NCBI GenBank assembly: GCA_017882245.1
Contig: JADGPV010000145.1
Coordinates: 1 to 6,126 of the forward strand
DNA from: Bacteroidales bacterium
GTDB taxonomy: Bacteria; Bacteroidota; Bacteroidia; Bacteroidales; VadinHA17
Direction: 5' to 3'
Length of the DNA stretch: 6,126 nucleotides
A program made the translations under genes and the position numbers. How positions within the stretch are numbered: the first letter of the stretch is position 1; the number at the start of each line of letters is the position of its first letter. The notes under the pieces were generated by a model. The model was not told where the DNA came from. It searched no databases and was given only the letters and a program-made list of their open reading frames with translations. Below are positions 1-5,924 of the stretch, in pieces.

Positions 1-2
1 AA

Positions 3-347
3 GAACCCTGGCGCCACGTTCCTCCGCTATTCGGTGCGACACATGTGATATATGAAAGATCTTCCATCAAAGCGGATCTGTACTGTGTTTATAATGGCAG
101 TATTCCTTTCGATAGAATGACCCCCAGCGAAAGAGACAAACCGTATATGTATGCTGCTGACCGCGAGGGCAATCCATGGTCTCCGGGGTGGTTTACACTA
201 AACTTCAAATCATCATTTAACATAAAAAACAGGATTGAACTCATTGCAGGAATTGAGAATTTGCTTGACCTGAGATACCGGCCCTATTCATCTGGAATTG
301 TCGCTCCTGGGCTGAATTTTATTTTCTCTGCCAGGATCAGGATCTGA
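3..347 (+). CDS. TonB-dependent receptor, C-terminal part of the beta-barrel (5' end outside window)
   Basis: The reading frame is open from the first complete codon of the window to the TGA at 345-347, giving the last 114 residues of a larger protein. The fragment begins EPWRHVPPLFG, a phrase typical of the late barrel of TonB-dependent receptors. It ends with the usual NLLDLRYRPYSSGIVAPGLNF segment, where such receptors carry a conserved N-L-x-D-x-x-Y-R motif and a final beta strand. These proteins sit in the outer membrane and import siderophores, vitamins or glycans using energy from TonB. The substrate cannot be told, because the plug and most of the barrel are missing. The protein ends in ARIRI, not in the usual terminal Phe or Trp of outer-membrane barrels. 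A GTG at 45 is an internal valine codon, not a start. The family call is firm; the subclass is open. Confidence 0.85.
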   Translation, partial: EPWRHVPPLFGATHVIYERSSIKADLYCVYNGSIPFDRMTPSERDKPYMYAADREGNPWSPGWFTLNFKSSFNIKNRIELIAGIENLLDLRYRPYSSGIVAPGLNFIFSARIRI

Positions 348-366
348 CCATCATTCCCGTGACATC

Positions 367-381
367 AAAAACATTGTTTTT
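367..381 (+). terminator. weak AT-rich inverted repeat after the receptor gene
   Basis: AAAAAC (367-372) and GTTTTT (376-381) are perfect complements around the three-base loop ATT, 19 bases after the receptor stop codon. The second arm ends in five T. It could act as a weak terminator for the receptor gene, but the stem has a single G-C pair and is probably unstable. It also overlaps the candidate -33 element of the next gene. Confidence 0.2.
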
Positions 382-403
382 CCGAAATGATTAATTAAAT
401 TTC
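374..403 (+). promoter_or_regulatory. candidate Bacteroidota-type promoter for the GNAT-like gene
   Basis: TTG at 374-376 and TAAATTTC at 396-403 lie 19 bases apart. The Bacteroidota sigma factor recognises a -33 TTTG-like element and a -7 TAnnTTTG element at about this spacing. Here the -7 box differs from consensus only in its last base (C for G). Transcription would begin at about 408-411, leaving a leader of some 16 to 19 bases before the ATG at 427. This is a pattern match only. Confidence 0.4.
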
Positions 404-405
404 AG

Positions 406-422
406 CCGTGTAAAGCACACGG
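406..422 (+). repeat. 6-bp perfect inverted repeat just upstream of the GNAT-like start codon
   Basis: CCGTGT (406-411) and ACACGG (417-422) pair perfectly around the five-base loop AAAGC and end four bases before the ATG at 427. If transcribed in full, the hairpin would fill most of the short leader and the usual ribosome footprint. As DNA it could also be a short operator. It may be chance. Confidence 0.35.
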
Positions 423-426
423 GGCA

Positions 427-1611
427 ATGGCTGCGGAATTTCATCTTATTGAAGTAAAAACCAAAAAGGATATCAGGGAGTTTAATGATCTTCCTGCTAT
501 TTTAAACAGGGGCGACAATAACTGGATAAAGCCTCTGGTAAAAGATATTGAATCGGTTTTTAATCCGGCTCAGAATCCCCTTTTCCGTAACGGTGATGCA
601 ATCAGATGGCTTCTGAAAGAGAGCTCAGGAAAAACAGTTGGACGTGTGTCTGCCTTTTACAGCAGAAAAATTGCCAATGCTGACCTGATACCTGTCGCTG
701 GGATGGGATTCTTTGAGTGCATTAATAACTATCAGGCTGCTGCCATTCTCTTTGATGCATGCCGTGACTGGCTTGAAGGCAATGGGATGAAAGCAATGGA
801 GGGTCCCGAGAACTTCGGTGAGCGTGACCGTTGGTGGGGACTGCTCGTTGACGGGTTCCTTCCTCCCAACTATTGTATGCCATATAATCCTCCGTATTAC
901 AGAGAACTGTTTGAAAAATATGGTTTTAAAAATTACTTCGAACAGTACACATATTATTCACCGGTAACCGATAAGAACCTCGATGAAGTTATCAGGACCA
1001 AGGCTGAAAGAATATTTACCAATCCTGACTATTCATTCAGATATATGAGGGCCCGGGAAATAAGGGAGACGGCCCGCAATTTCATGATTGTGTACAACAA
1101 GGGATGGGCACGCTTCCCGGGGGTTAAGACAATAAGTGAGAGGCATGCCAGGTTGCTGATGAAAAGCTTCAAACCGATCCACGATGAAAAACTGATCTGG
1201 TTCGGATTCTATAAGGATGAGCCTGTATGTTTCTTCATAATGTTACCGGAGATCAACCAGATAATCAGATATCTCAACGGCAAGCTTAATAATGTTGGCA
1301 GGTTGAAATTCCTCTGGTACCGGTATGCCAGGAAAAAGCTGACGAAAGCCTTTGGCCTTATCTTTGGCATCGTTCCCGAACATCAGCGTAAGGGCGTCGA
1401 AGGAGCCCTGATAATGTCATTTGCCAAACTGGCTCTGACAAATGATTTTCCTTATAAAGACCTGGAATTTAATTGGATAGGTGACTTCAACCTCTCAATG
1501 ATGCACCTTCTTGATCAGATAGGCGCCAGGATTATCAAGACACATATAACATACCGATATCTCTTTGACAGGAATGCGCCTTTTGAAAGAGCTCCTGTTG
1601 TCAATGCGTAG
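427..1611 (+). CDS. GNAT-like acyltransferase family protein, substrate unknown
   Basis: This is a 394-residue soluble protein with no signal peptide or membrane span. It resembles a widespread family usually annotated as GNAT N-acetyltransferase or hypothetical (the YghO-like group, by memory). The N-terminal half has D-x-x-W-I-x-P-L near residues 31-37, VGRVSAFY near 71-78, GFFECI near 94-99, a GPENFGERDRWWGLLVDGF block near 126-144 and MPYNPPYY near 151-158. The C-terminal half has IVPEHQRKGVEGAL near 315-328, which resembles the acetyl-CoA loop (Q/R-x-x-G-x-G/A) with the second Gly one place late. It closes with FNWIGDFN, near 348-355, and a GARIIKTHITYRY segment near 366-378. A TGA at 388-390 and the lack of other ATG codons fix the start at 427. 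No Shine-Dalgarno site is visible. The gene stands alone between the receptor and convergent trpS, so context gives no hint of its substrate. Confidence 0.75.
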   Translation: MAAEFHLIEVKTKKDIREFNDLPAILNRGDNNWIKPLVKDIESVFNPAQNPLFRNGDAIRWLLKESSGKTVGRVSAFYSRKIANADLIPVAGMGFFECINNYQAAAILFDACRDWLEGNGMKAMEGPENFGERDRWWGLLVDGFLPPNYCMPYNPPYYRELFEKYGFKNYFEQYTYYSPVTDKNLDEVIRTKAERIFTNPDYSFRYMRAREIRETARNFMIVYNKGWARFPGVKTISERHARLLMKSFKPIHDEKLIWFGFYKDEPVCFFIMLPEINQIIRYLNGKLNNVGRLKFLWYRYARKKLTKAFGLIFGIVPEHQRKGVEGALIMSFAKLALTNDFPYKDLEFNWIGDFNLSMMHLLDQIGARIIKTHITYRYLFDRNAPFERAPVVNA

Positions 1612-1625
1612 ATTTAAAGGTTTTT

Positions 1626-2615
1626 TCAGAAAGGCCTGTACCCGATTATCTCCCTTACCTCCCTGATCGTGGCAGAGGCACTTGCCCTTGCTTTCTCGGC
1701 ACCATGGGACACAACTTTCCCAAGGTAAACAGGGTCATTTACAATTTCATTGATGCGCGTTCTGATCGGTTCGGTAACCTTAATAATATCTTCGGCAAGC
1801 TGTTTCTTCATGTCACCGTACCTGATCTCACAGGAAGCATGCTTCTCACGGAAGTAAGTTACTGTGGAAGGATCGGAAACGACTTCCATAATCGTAAACA
1901 GGTTGCGGACAGGCTCTGTAGGTTTTGATCCGGGCTTCTCAGGACCAGCATCCGTCACAGCTCTCATAACTTTCTTTCTGATCTCTGAGGGTGTGTCAGC
2001 AAGGAAAATACCGTTGCCTTCACTCTTCCCCATTTTGCCTGTGCCGTCAAGACCCGGGATCTTAATAAGCTGATTCCCGAAATTGTAGGCATCCGGCTCC
2101 GGAAAATATTCAATACCGTACATTGTATTGAAACGTCGCGCAAAGCGACGTGTCATCTCAAGATGCTGCTCCTGATCCTTTCCTACAGGCACCTTGTGTG
2201 CCTTGTGAATGATAATATCGGCAGCCATCAGCACAGGGTAGGTAAGGAGACCCGCGTTTATGTTGTCAGGATGCTGCCGGATCTTCTCCTTGAACGATGT
2301 TGTACGCTCCAGCTCTCCGACGTAAGCGTTCATATTCAGAAGGAGGTAAAGTTCAGAAACTTCCGGAATATCACTCTGAACATATACTGTGGCTTTCTCA
2401 GGATCTATGCCGCATGCGAGGTATTCAGCCAGTACCTGCCTTATGTTACTGTGTATGTCGTCAGGATGCGGATGGGTAGTAAGTGAATGATAATCAGCCA
2501 CAAAGAAGAAACAGTTATTCTCATCCTGCATCCTCAGGAAATTTTTCAGGGCACCGAAGTAATTACCAAGATGGAGATTGCCTGTCGAACGTATGCCGCT
2601 TACTACTGTTTCCAT
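1626..2615 (-). CDS. trpS: tryptophanyl-tRNA synthetase (TrpRS)
   Basis: This is a 329-residue cytoplasmic class Ic aminoacyl-tRNA synthetase. It activates tryptophan with ATP and charges tRNA-Trp. The length is normal for bacterial TrpRS. The N-terminal GIRSTGNLHLGNY carries the HIGH-type signature (H15-L16-G17-N18), with Ser10 where most TrpRS have Pro. NAYVGELERTTSFKEK lies near 96-111. LLTYPVLMAADI (about 123-134) and VPVGKDQEQHLE (about 142-153) hold the conserved Trp and ATP pocket segments; GKDQ stands where GDDQ is common. The second ATP loop is GKMGKSEG (about 193-200), so KMGKS replaces KMSKS. I recall this variant in Bacteroidota TrpRS, so I do not read it as damage. The C-terminal AEKARASASATIREVREIIG is typical. 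The ATG (complement of 2613-2615) gives the standard N-terminus. The gene is divergent from rbfA and convergent with the GNAT-like gene. Confidence 0.97.
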   Translation of the reverse strand: METVVSGIRSTGNLHLGNYFGALKNFLRMQDENNCFFFVADYHSLTTHPHPDDIHSNIRQVLAEYLACGIDPEKATVYVQSDIPEVSELYLLLNMNAYVGELERTTSFKEKIRQHPDNINAGLLTYPVLMAADIIIHKAHKVPVGKDQEQHLEMTRRFARRFNTMYGIEYFPEPDAYNFGNQLIKIPGLDGTGKMGKSEGNGIFLADTPSEIRKKVMRAVTDAGPEKPGSKPTEPVRNLFTIMEVVSDPSTVTYFREKHASCEIRYGDMKKQLAEDIIKVTEPIRTRINEIVNDPVYLGKVVSHGAEKARASASATIREVREIIGYRPF

Positions 2616-2634
2616 AAGATTTTTTTATGCGTCA

Positions 2635-2642
2635 CAAAAATA
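2635..2642 (-). promoter_or_regulatory. trpS: candidate -7 promoter box for trpS (TATTTTTG)
   Basis: Read on the minus strand, 2642 to 2635 is TATTTTTG, a full match to the Bacteroidota -7 consensus TAnnTTTG. It lies 19 bases upstream of the trpS ATG and predicts a short leader. The nearest TTG for a -33 element is at 2669-2667, with a 24-base gap, longer than the usual 19 or so. The -7 call is therefore better than the -33 call. Confidence 0.45.
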
Positions 2643-2675
2643 AAGATAAATAACGAATTTAATCTCCAATGTATA

Positions 2676-2699
2676 TCTTTCCGGGAAAGCCCGGGGAGA
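2676..2699 (+). repeat. GC-rich inverted repeat between the trpS and rbfA promoters
   Basis: Bases 2676-2685 (TCTTTCCGGG) and 2690-2699 (CCCGGGGAGA) pair over ten positions around the loop AAAG. Eight pairs are Watson-Crick and two are U-G wobbles when read as plus-strand RNA. The core CCGGG-AAAG-CCCGG is perfect. It lies upstream of both candidate -7 boxes, so it would not be in either leader if those promoters are right. It may be an operator-like site, part of a longer readthrough RNA, or chance. No T-run follows, so it is not a standard terminator. Confidence 0.4.
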
Positions 2700-2713
2700 C
2701 CTCCTGCTGTTAC

Positions 2714-2729
2714 TATTTTTGTATTTTTG
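2714..2729 (+). promoter_or_regulatory. rbfA: two tandem -7 promoter boxes upstream of rbfA
   Basis: TATTTTTG occurs twice in direct succession, at 2714-2721 and 2722-2729, each a full match to TAnnTTTG. They lie 26 and 18 bases upstream of the rbfA ATG. No TTTG-like -33 element sits about 19 bases upstream of either copy. This is the likely promoter of the five-gene rightward run. Confidence 0.45.
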
Positions 2730-2747
2730 CGATGAAAATCATTTATC

Positions 2748-3092
2748 ATGGAATCAACCAGGCAAAAGAAAGTTGCAAGACTGGTGCAAAAGGAGCTTGC
2801 AGAAATAATACTTCATCATACCGGTGAACTGGCTCCCGGGAAAATGATCTCTGTGACCAACGTGCGTGTCAGTCCGGATCTTTCGTTTGCAAAAACCTGG
2901 GTCAGCATTTTCCCTTCAGACAAATCGACAGAGATACTCGCCGGTCTGAGAAGCCATGTACCGCGCATCAGATATGAGCTCGGTCAGAAAGTACGCAACC
3001 AGCTTCGCATAATACCGGAAATAGCGTTTTTCATTGATGACAGTAATGACTATATTGATAATATCAGCAATCTGCTCAAGGAAAAAGACTGA
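2748..3092 (+). CDS. rbfA: ribosome-binding factor A
   Basis: This is a 114-residue, single-domain KH-fold protein that binds the 30S subunit late in assembly and assists maturation of the 16S rRNA 5' end. The length fits the family. The N-terminus (STRQKKVARLVQKELAEII, residues 3-21) is the first helix with its basic face. ISVTNVRVSPDLSFAKTWVSIF (about 34-55) is the signature strand-turn-strand, where most RbfA have V-T-x-V-x-x-S-x-D-L. LRSHVPRIRYELGQKVRNQLRIIPEIAFFIDDS (67-99) is the second signature. The ATG at 2748 gives the expected N-terminus. An ATG at 2732 is out of frame. No Shine-Dalgarno site is visible. The stop overlaps the next start by one base (TGATG), so rbfA leads a coupled operon. 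Confidence 0.95.
   Translation: MESTRQKKVARLVQKELAEIILHHTGELAPGKMISVTNVRVSPDLSFAKTWVSIFPSDKSTEILAGLRSHVPRIRYELGQKVRNQLRIIPEIAFFIDDSNDYIDNISNLLKEKD
3078..3082 (+). promoter_or_regulatory. Shine-Dalgarno-like AAGGA before the methyltransferase
   Basis: AAGGA lies inside the 3' end of rbfA, nine bases before the ATG at 3092. It supports that start and is the clearest Shine-Dalgarno-like site among the operon starts here. Bacteroidota generally depend little on such sites, so it may be incidental to the Lys-Glu codons of rbfA. Confidence 0.3.
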
Positions 3093-3907
3093 TGGACTAT
3101 GATCCTATAAAGGAATCTCTCGGACGTCATTTTAACCGTCATCCGCTTCTGCGTAAGCTCTTTTATCTGCTTCTCAATATACTTCTGCTCCGTGCGTGGC
3201 ATGTCAGGAAAGCACTAAAGAAGCTAAGTCAGACGCTCCCTTCATCATCCAAAGTGCTTGATGCGGGTATGGGCTTCGGCCAGTATTCATGGTGGATGGC
3301 CAGAAAATTCCGTGGATGGAATATCACTGCCGCAGATATTAAAAGTGAACAGGTGGCTGACTGCAATGCCTTTTTCAGAAGGGAACGCCTCGGGGAGAGA
3401 TTCCGGGCAATTGAGGCTGACCTGGTGAGATGGACCGGCACCGGGAAATATGACCTTGTGCTTTGCGTTGACGTGATGGAGCACATTGAGGAAGACCGCA
3501 AAGTCTTTGGCTCCTTCTTTTCGATGATGAATAACGGAGGATATCTTGTTATCTCAACTCCTTCTGATCTGGGCGGATCAGACGTTCACTCTGAGAATGA
3601 AAAGTCATTCATAGGTGAACACGTCCGTGACGGCTACAGCAAAGCCGGAATCACCGGGAAGCTCCTTGATGCAGGCTTTGGAAAGGTATCTGTGTCATAT
3701 ACATACGGCCTTCCCGGGAGCATAGCATGGAAGCTGTCCATGAAATATCCGGTGATCATGCTTTCAGCTTCAAGACTATTCTTCATTCTCCTGCCTTTCT
3801 ATTATCTTGCCGTCATGCCCTTTGTAATCCTGCTGAACATCACTGACCTGAATTTCAGTCATGCCAAAGGAACAGGGCTGCTGGTTATCGCTGAAAATAA
3901 CAGATGA
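3092..3907 (+). CDS. class I SAM-dependent methyltransferase, substrate unknown
   Basis: This is a 271-residue protein with a Rossmann-type methyltransferase domain. Motif I is VLDAGMGFGQYS (55-66, D-x-G-x-G-x-G). D82 is the likely ribose-binding acid, D110 the likely adenine contact, and DLVLCVDVMEHIEED (121-135) is the motif IV region common in UbiE/UbiG-like enzymes. GGYLVISTP, about 15 residues further on, is motif V-like. Two hydrophobic stretches flank the fold: LFYLLLNILLLRAW near 23-36 and LFFILLPFYYLAVMPFVILL near 229-248. The second is long enough to enter a membrane. The protein may therefore act on a lipid or at the membrane, but this is inference. It starts on the last base of the rbfA stop codon and overlaps the next gene by four bases. 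The position beside rbfA could suggest a ribosome substrate, but the sequence does not show one. Confidence 0.85.
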   Translation: MDYDPIKESLGRHFNRHPLLRKLFYLLLNILLLRAWHVRKALKKLSQTLPSSSKVLDAGMGFGQYSWWMARKFRGWNITAADIKSEQVADCNAFFRRERLGERFRAIEADLVRWTGTGKYDLVLCVDVMEHIEEDRKVFGSFFSMMNNGGYLVISTPSDLGGSDVHSENEKSFIGEHVRDGYSKAGITGKLLDAGFGKVSVSYTYGLPGSIAWKLSMKYPVIMLSASRLFFILLPFYYLAVMPFVILLNITDLNFSHAKGTGLLVIAENNR

Positions 3908-5139
3908 AGCTTTCACTTTATATCGCAAGGAGATATCTGTTCGCTAAAAAATCGCGAAACGCCATCAATGTTATTTCAGCCATCTCGGTTGCCGGTGTAA
4001 TGGTCGGAACCATGGCACTGATAACCATTTTGTCAGTTTTTAACGGTCTTGAAGAAATGGTCAGGGGTATCTTCAGCACATCAGACTCCGAGATCAGGAT
4101 CACCCCGGTCAAAGGGAAGGTTTTCAATCCTGACACTCTGACCATGCGTAGATTATCTGCCATCAACGGTGTTGAGGTATGGGCTGAGACACTTGAGGAA
4201 AACGCTCTTCTGAGATATGAAGAACAACAGTACATCGCCACTGTCAAGGGCGTATCACCGAACTATGGTGAGGTTACTGATCTGGATACCGCCATGTGGG
4301 ATGGCGATTTTACGCTCATGTCCGGGAACGGGAGACCATTTGCAATTGCCGGACTGGGTGTGGCCAACTATCTGGGAATGAGGCTTAATTTCGTATCGCC
4401 GCTGGCCATCTATATACCTGATCGTAAAGCCCACCTCACACTGAACCCTGAAAATGAGTTTATCAGAAAATATATTCATCTTTCGGGCATCTTCGCCGTG
4501 GAACAGGAGTTTGATTCAAAGTACGTGTTCGTACCTATTGATTTCGCCAGGGAACTTCTGAACTATACCACTGAGGTAACATCCATTGAAGTCAGGCTGA
4601 AAGCCGGCTCTGACCTGAAAAAGACGCAGAAAGAAATTAAAGAGGTCATGGGACATGGCTTCCAGGTACAAAACAGGTATGAACAGCAGGAGATGTTCTA
4701 CAGAGTTATGAAGGGAGAGCGACTGGCCATATACGTTATACTTACGTTTATCCTTATTATAGCATCTTTCAATATCATAGGGTCGCTTACTATGCTGATC
4801 ATTGAAAAGGAAAGGGATATCAAAATACTGAAAAGCCTTGGTGCTGACAACCCTCTTATCAAGCGTATATTTATCTATGAAGGCTGGATGATTTCATTTA
4901 TTGGTACCTGTCTTGGACTTGCTGTCGGATTTTTACTGTGCGCTGCACAGCAGCAATTTGGCATTGTAAAACTGTCCGGAGAATCATTGCTTATAGACAC
5001 CTATCCTGTCAGGATGCAGCTGACCGATTTCATTCTGGTCGCGGTGACAGTCATGACCATCGGCTATGGAGCTGCATGGTATCCTGTTCACTATCTCTCG
5101 CGCAGATACCTCAAAGAGAACCCAAAAGAACAGAAATGA
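3904..5139 (+). CDS. ABC transporter permease of the FtsX / LolC-LolE family
   Basis: This is a 411-residue inner-membrane protein with the layout of lipoprotein-releasing permeases. A cytoplasmic N-terminal stretch (SLYIARRYLFAKKSRNAIN) is followed by TM1 (about 21-46), a large periplasmic domain (about 47-270), and TM2 (274-299), TM3 (325-347) and TM4 (375-395). Between TM2 and TM3, EKERDIKILKSLGA (301-314) is the conserved coupling segment that contacts the ATPase. In proteobacteria the LolCDE complex extracts outer-membrane lipoproteins from the inner membrane and passes them to LolA. A single LolC/E-like permease may form a homodimer here, but that is inferred. No ATPase (LolD) is encoded in the window, so it must come from elsewhere. 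The ATG overlaps the methyltransferase stop by four bases and gives the canonical N-terminus. Another FtsX-type exporter role is possible. Confidence 0.85.
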   Translation: MKLSLYIARRYLFAKKSRNAINVISAISVAGVMVGTMALITILSVFNGLEEMVRGIFSTSDSEIRITPVKGKVFNPDTLTMRRLSAINGVEVWAETLEENALLRYEEQQYIATVKGVSPNYGEVTDLDTAMWDGDFTLMSGNGRPFAIAGLGVANYLGMRLNFVSPLAIYIPDRKAHLTLNPENEFIRKYIHLSGIFAVEQEFDSKYVFVPIDFARELLNYTTEVTSIEVRLKAGSDLKKTQKEIKEVMGHGFQVQNRYEQQEMFYRVMKGERLAIYVILTFILIIASFNIIGSLTMLIIEKERDIKILKSLGADNPLIKRIFIYEGWMISFIGTCLGLAVGFLLCAAQQQFGIVKLSGESLLIDTYPVRMQLTDFILVAVTVMTIGYGAAWYPVHYLSRRYLKENPKEQK

Positions 5140-5924
5140 GCCGGAAAACAATCCTGTTATTTATTGCTTCAATTATATTGCTGACGGCATGCGGACCAGA
5201 CAGTGCCAACAAGCCTGCCAGAAGGATGCTCATTCCGGAAGATAAGCTGGTGGCAATCCTCACTGATACTTATCTTACGGCAGGGATGCTTGATGTCCCG
5301 GGAATAAGAGAAACCTGGGGTCAGAGGGATTCGATACTAAACTATATCGATGTGATAGAGAGCTACGGTTACACTTATGAGCAGCTCCAGGCTACTTTAA
5401 GGTATTATTTTACAGACAAACCAAAAAAGCTTGCCCGGATCTATGACAGGGTTACCGGCAACCTTCTTGAGCTTGAAGCGAAAGTGCAGAACGAGGGTAA
5501 AAAAGCGGATTCGATACCGGATAAAAATCTATGGACAGGCAAAGCAGCCTACAAGTATCCAGAAGATGTAACCAGAGATCCGGTCTGGTTTGACATCCCA
5601 GTTGAAACACCCGGTGAATATGTTTTCAGGGCAGATATAGTGGTTTTTCAGGACGACGAAAGTCTTGATCCCAGAGTTACTATCTATTTCAGTACCGTTG
5701 ACAGCCTGGGGGTAGAGGTGCGCGACAACTGGGATGAGGTCAGGCTTGAAAAGACCGGCAGGGCTAAAAGTATTGAATTAAGGAAAACCCTTGAAGTTGC
5801 CAGAAATACACATATCAAAGGATGGTTGATGAATCATACCAACCGGGAAGGTACCTGGCAAAAGCATGCCCTGATCAGTAATATAAGCCTTACACTTGAA
5901 AAAACAGAGCTGTTACAGAAGTGA
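5136..5924 (+). CDS. DUF4296 lipoprotein with an extra C-terminal domain
   Basis: This is a 262-residue predicted lipoprotein. MSRKTILLFIASIILLTAC is a short basic-hydrophobic signal ending in the lipobox L-T-A-C with Cys19 as the lipidated residue. Residues about 33-115 (LIPEDKLVAILTDTYL ... YEQLQATLRYYFTDKPKKLARIYDRV) fit DUF4296, a helical domain of unknown function found in Bacteroidota lipoproteins. The remainder, about 130-262, is beta-rich (for example EYVFRADIVVF near 161-171 and VTIYFSTV near 181-188) and ends in SLTLEKTELLQK; I do not recognise it. The frame stays open upstream to 4938, but that part lies within the permease and lacks a signal peptide. The ATG at 5136, overlapping the permease stop by four bases (ATGA), puts the signal at the N-terminus. 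The Lol-like permease just upstream could sort this lipoprotein; that is inference. Confidence 0.8.
   Translation: MSRKTILLFIASIILLTACGPDSANKPARRMLIPEDKLVAILTDTYLTAGMLDVPGIRETWGQRDSILNYIDVIESYGYTYEQLQATLRYYFTDKPKKLARIYDRVTGNLLELEAKVQNEGKKADSIPDKNLWTGKAAYKYPEDVTRDPVWFDIPVETPGEYVFRADIVVFQDDESLDPRVTIYFSTVDSLGVEVRDNWDEVRLEKTGRAKSIELRKTLEVARNTHIKGWLMNHTNREGTWQKHALISNISLTLEKTELLQK

Noticed and set aside
1612..1628. Bidirectional terminator between the convergent GNAT-like gene and trpS
   Set aside because: There is a run of six T at 1621-1626, but no inverted repeat beside it that could form a stem.
2022..2036. KMGKS in TrpS as a damaged or inactive active site
   Set aside because: The rest of the synthetase is intact, and I recall KMGKS as normal in Bacteroidota TrpRS, so it reads as a lineage variant.
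1704..2735. Several plus-strand open frames across trpS (69 to 107 codons)
   Set aside because: They are shadows of the strongly conserved trpS on the minus strand and show no recognisable protein features.
2732..2830. Short frame from the ATG at 2732 as a real leader peptide gene
   Set aside because: It overlaps rbfA out of frame and shows no Trp run or other attenuator feature. It is noted only as a possible leader effect.
3229..4479. Minus-strand open frames opposite the methyltransferase and permease
   Set aside because: They lie opposite well-supported genes, have low-complexity Ser/Leu-rich composition and no promoter or start context.
4938..5135. Upstream extension of the lipoprotein frame to an ATG at 4938
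   Set aside because: It lies wholly within the permease gene, reads as unlikely protein (MRCTAAIWHC...) and would bury the signal peptide and lipobox. The ATG at 5136 with the ATGA overlap is far better.
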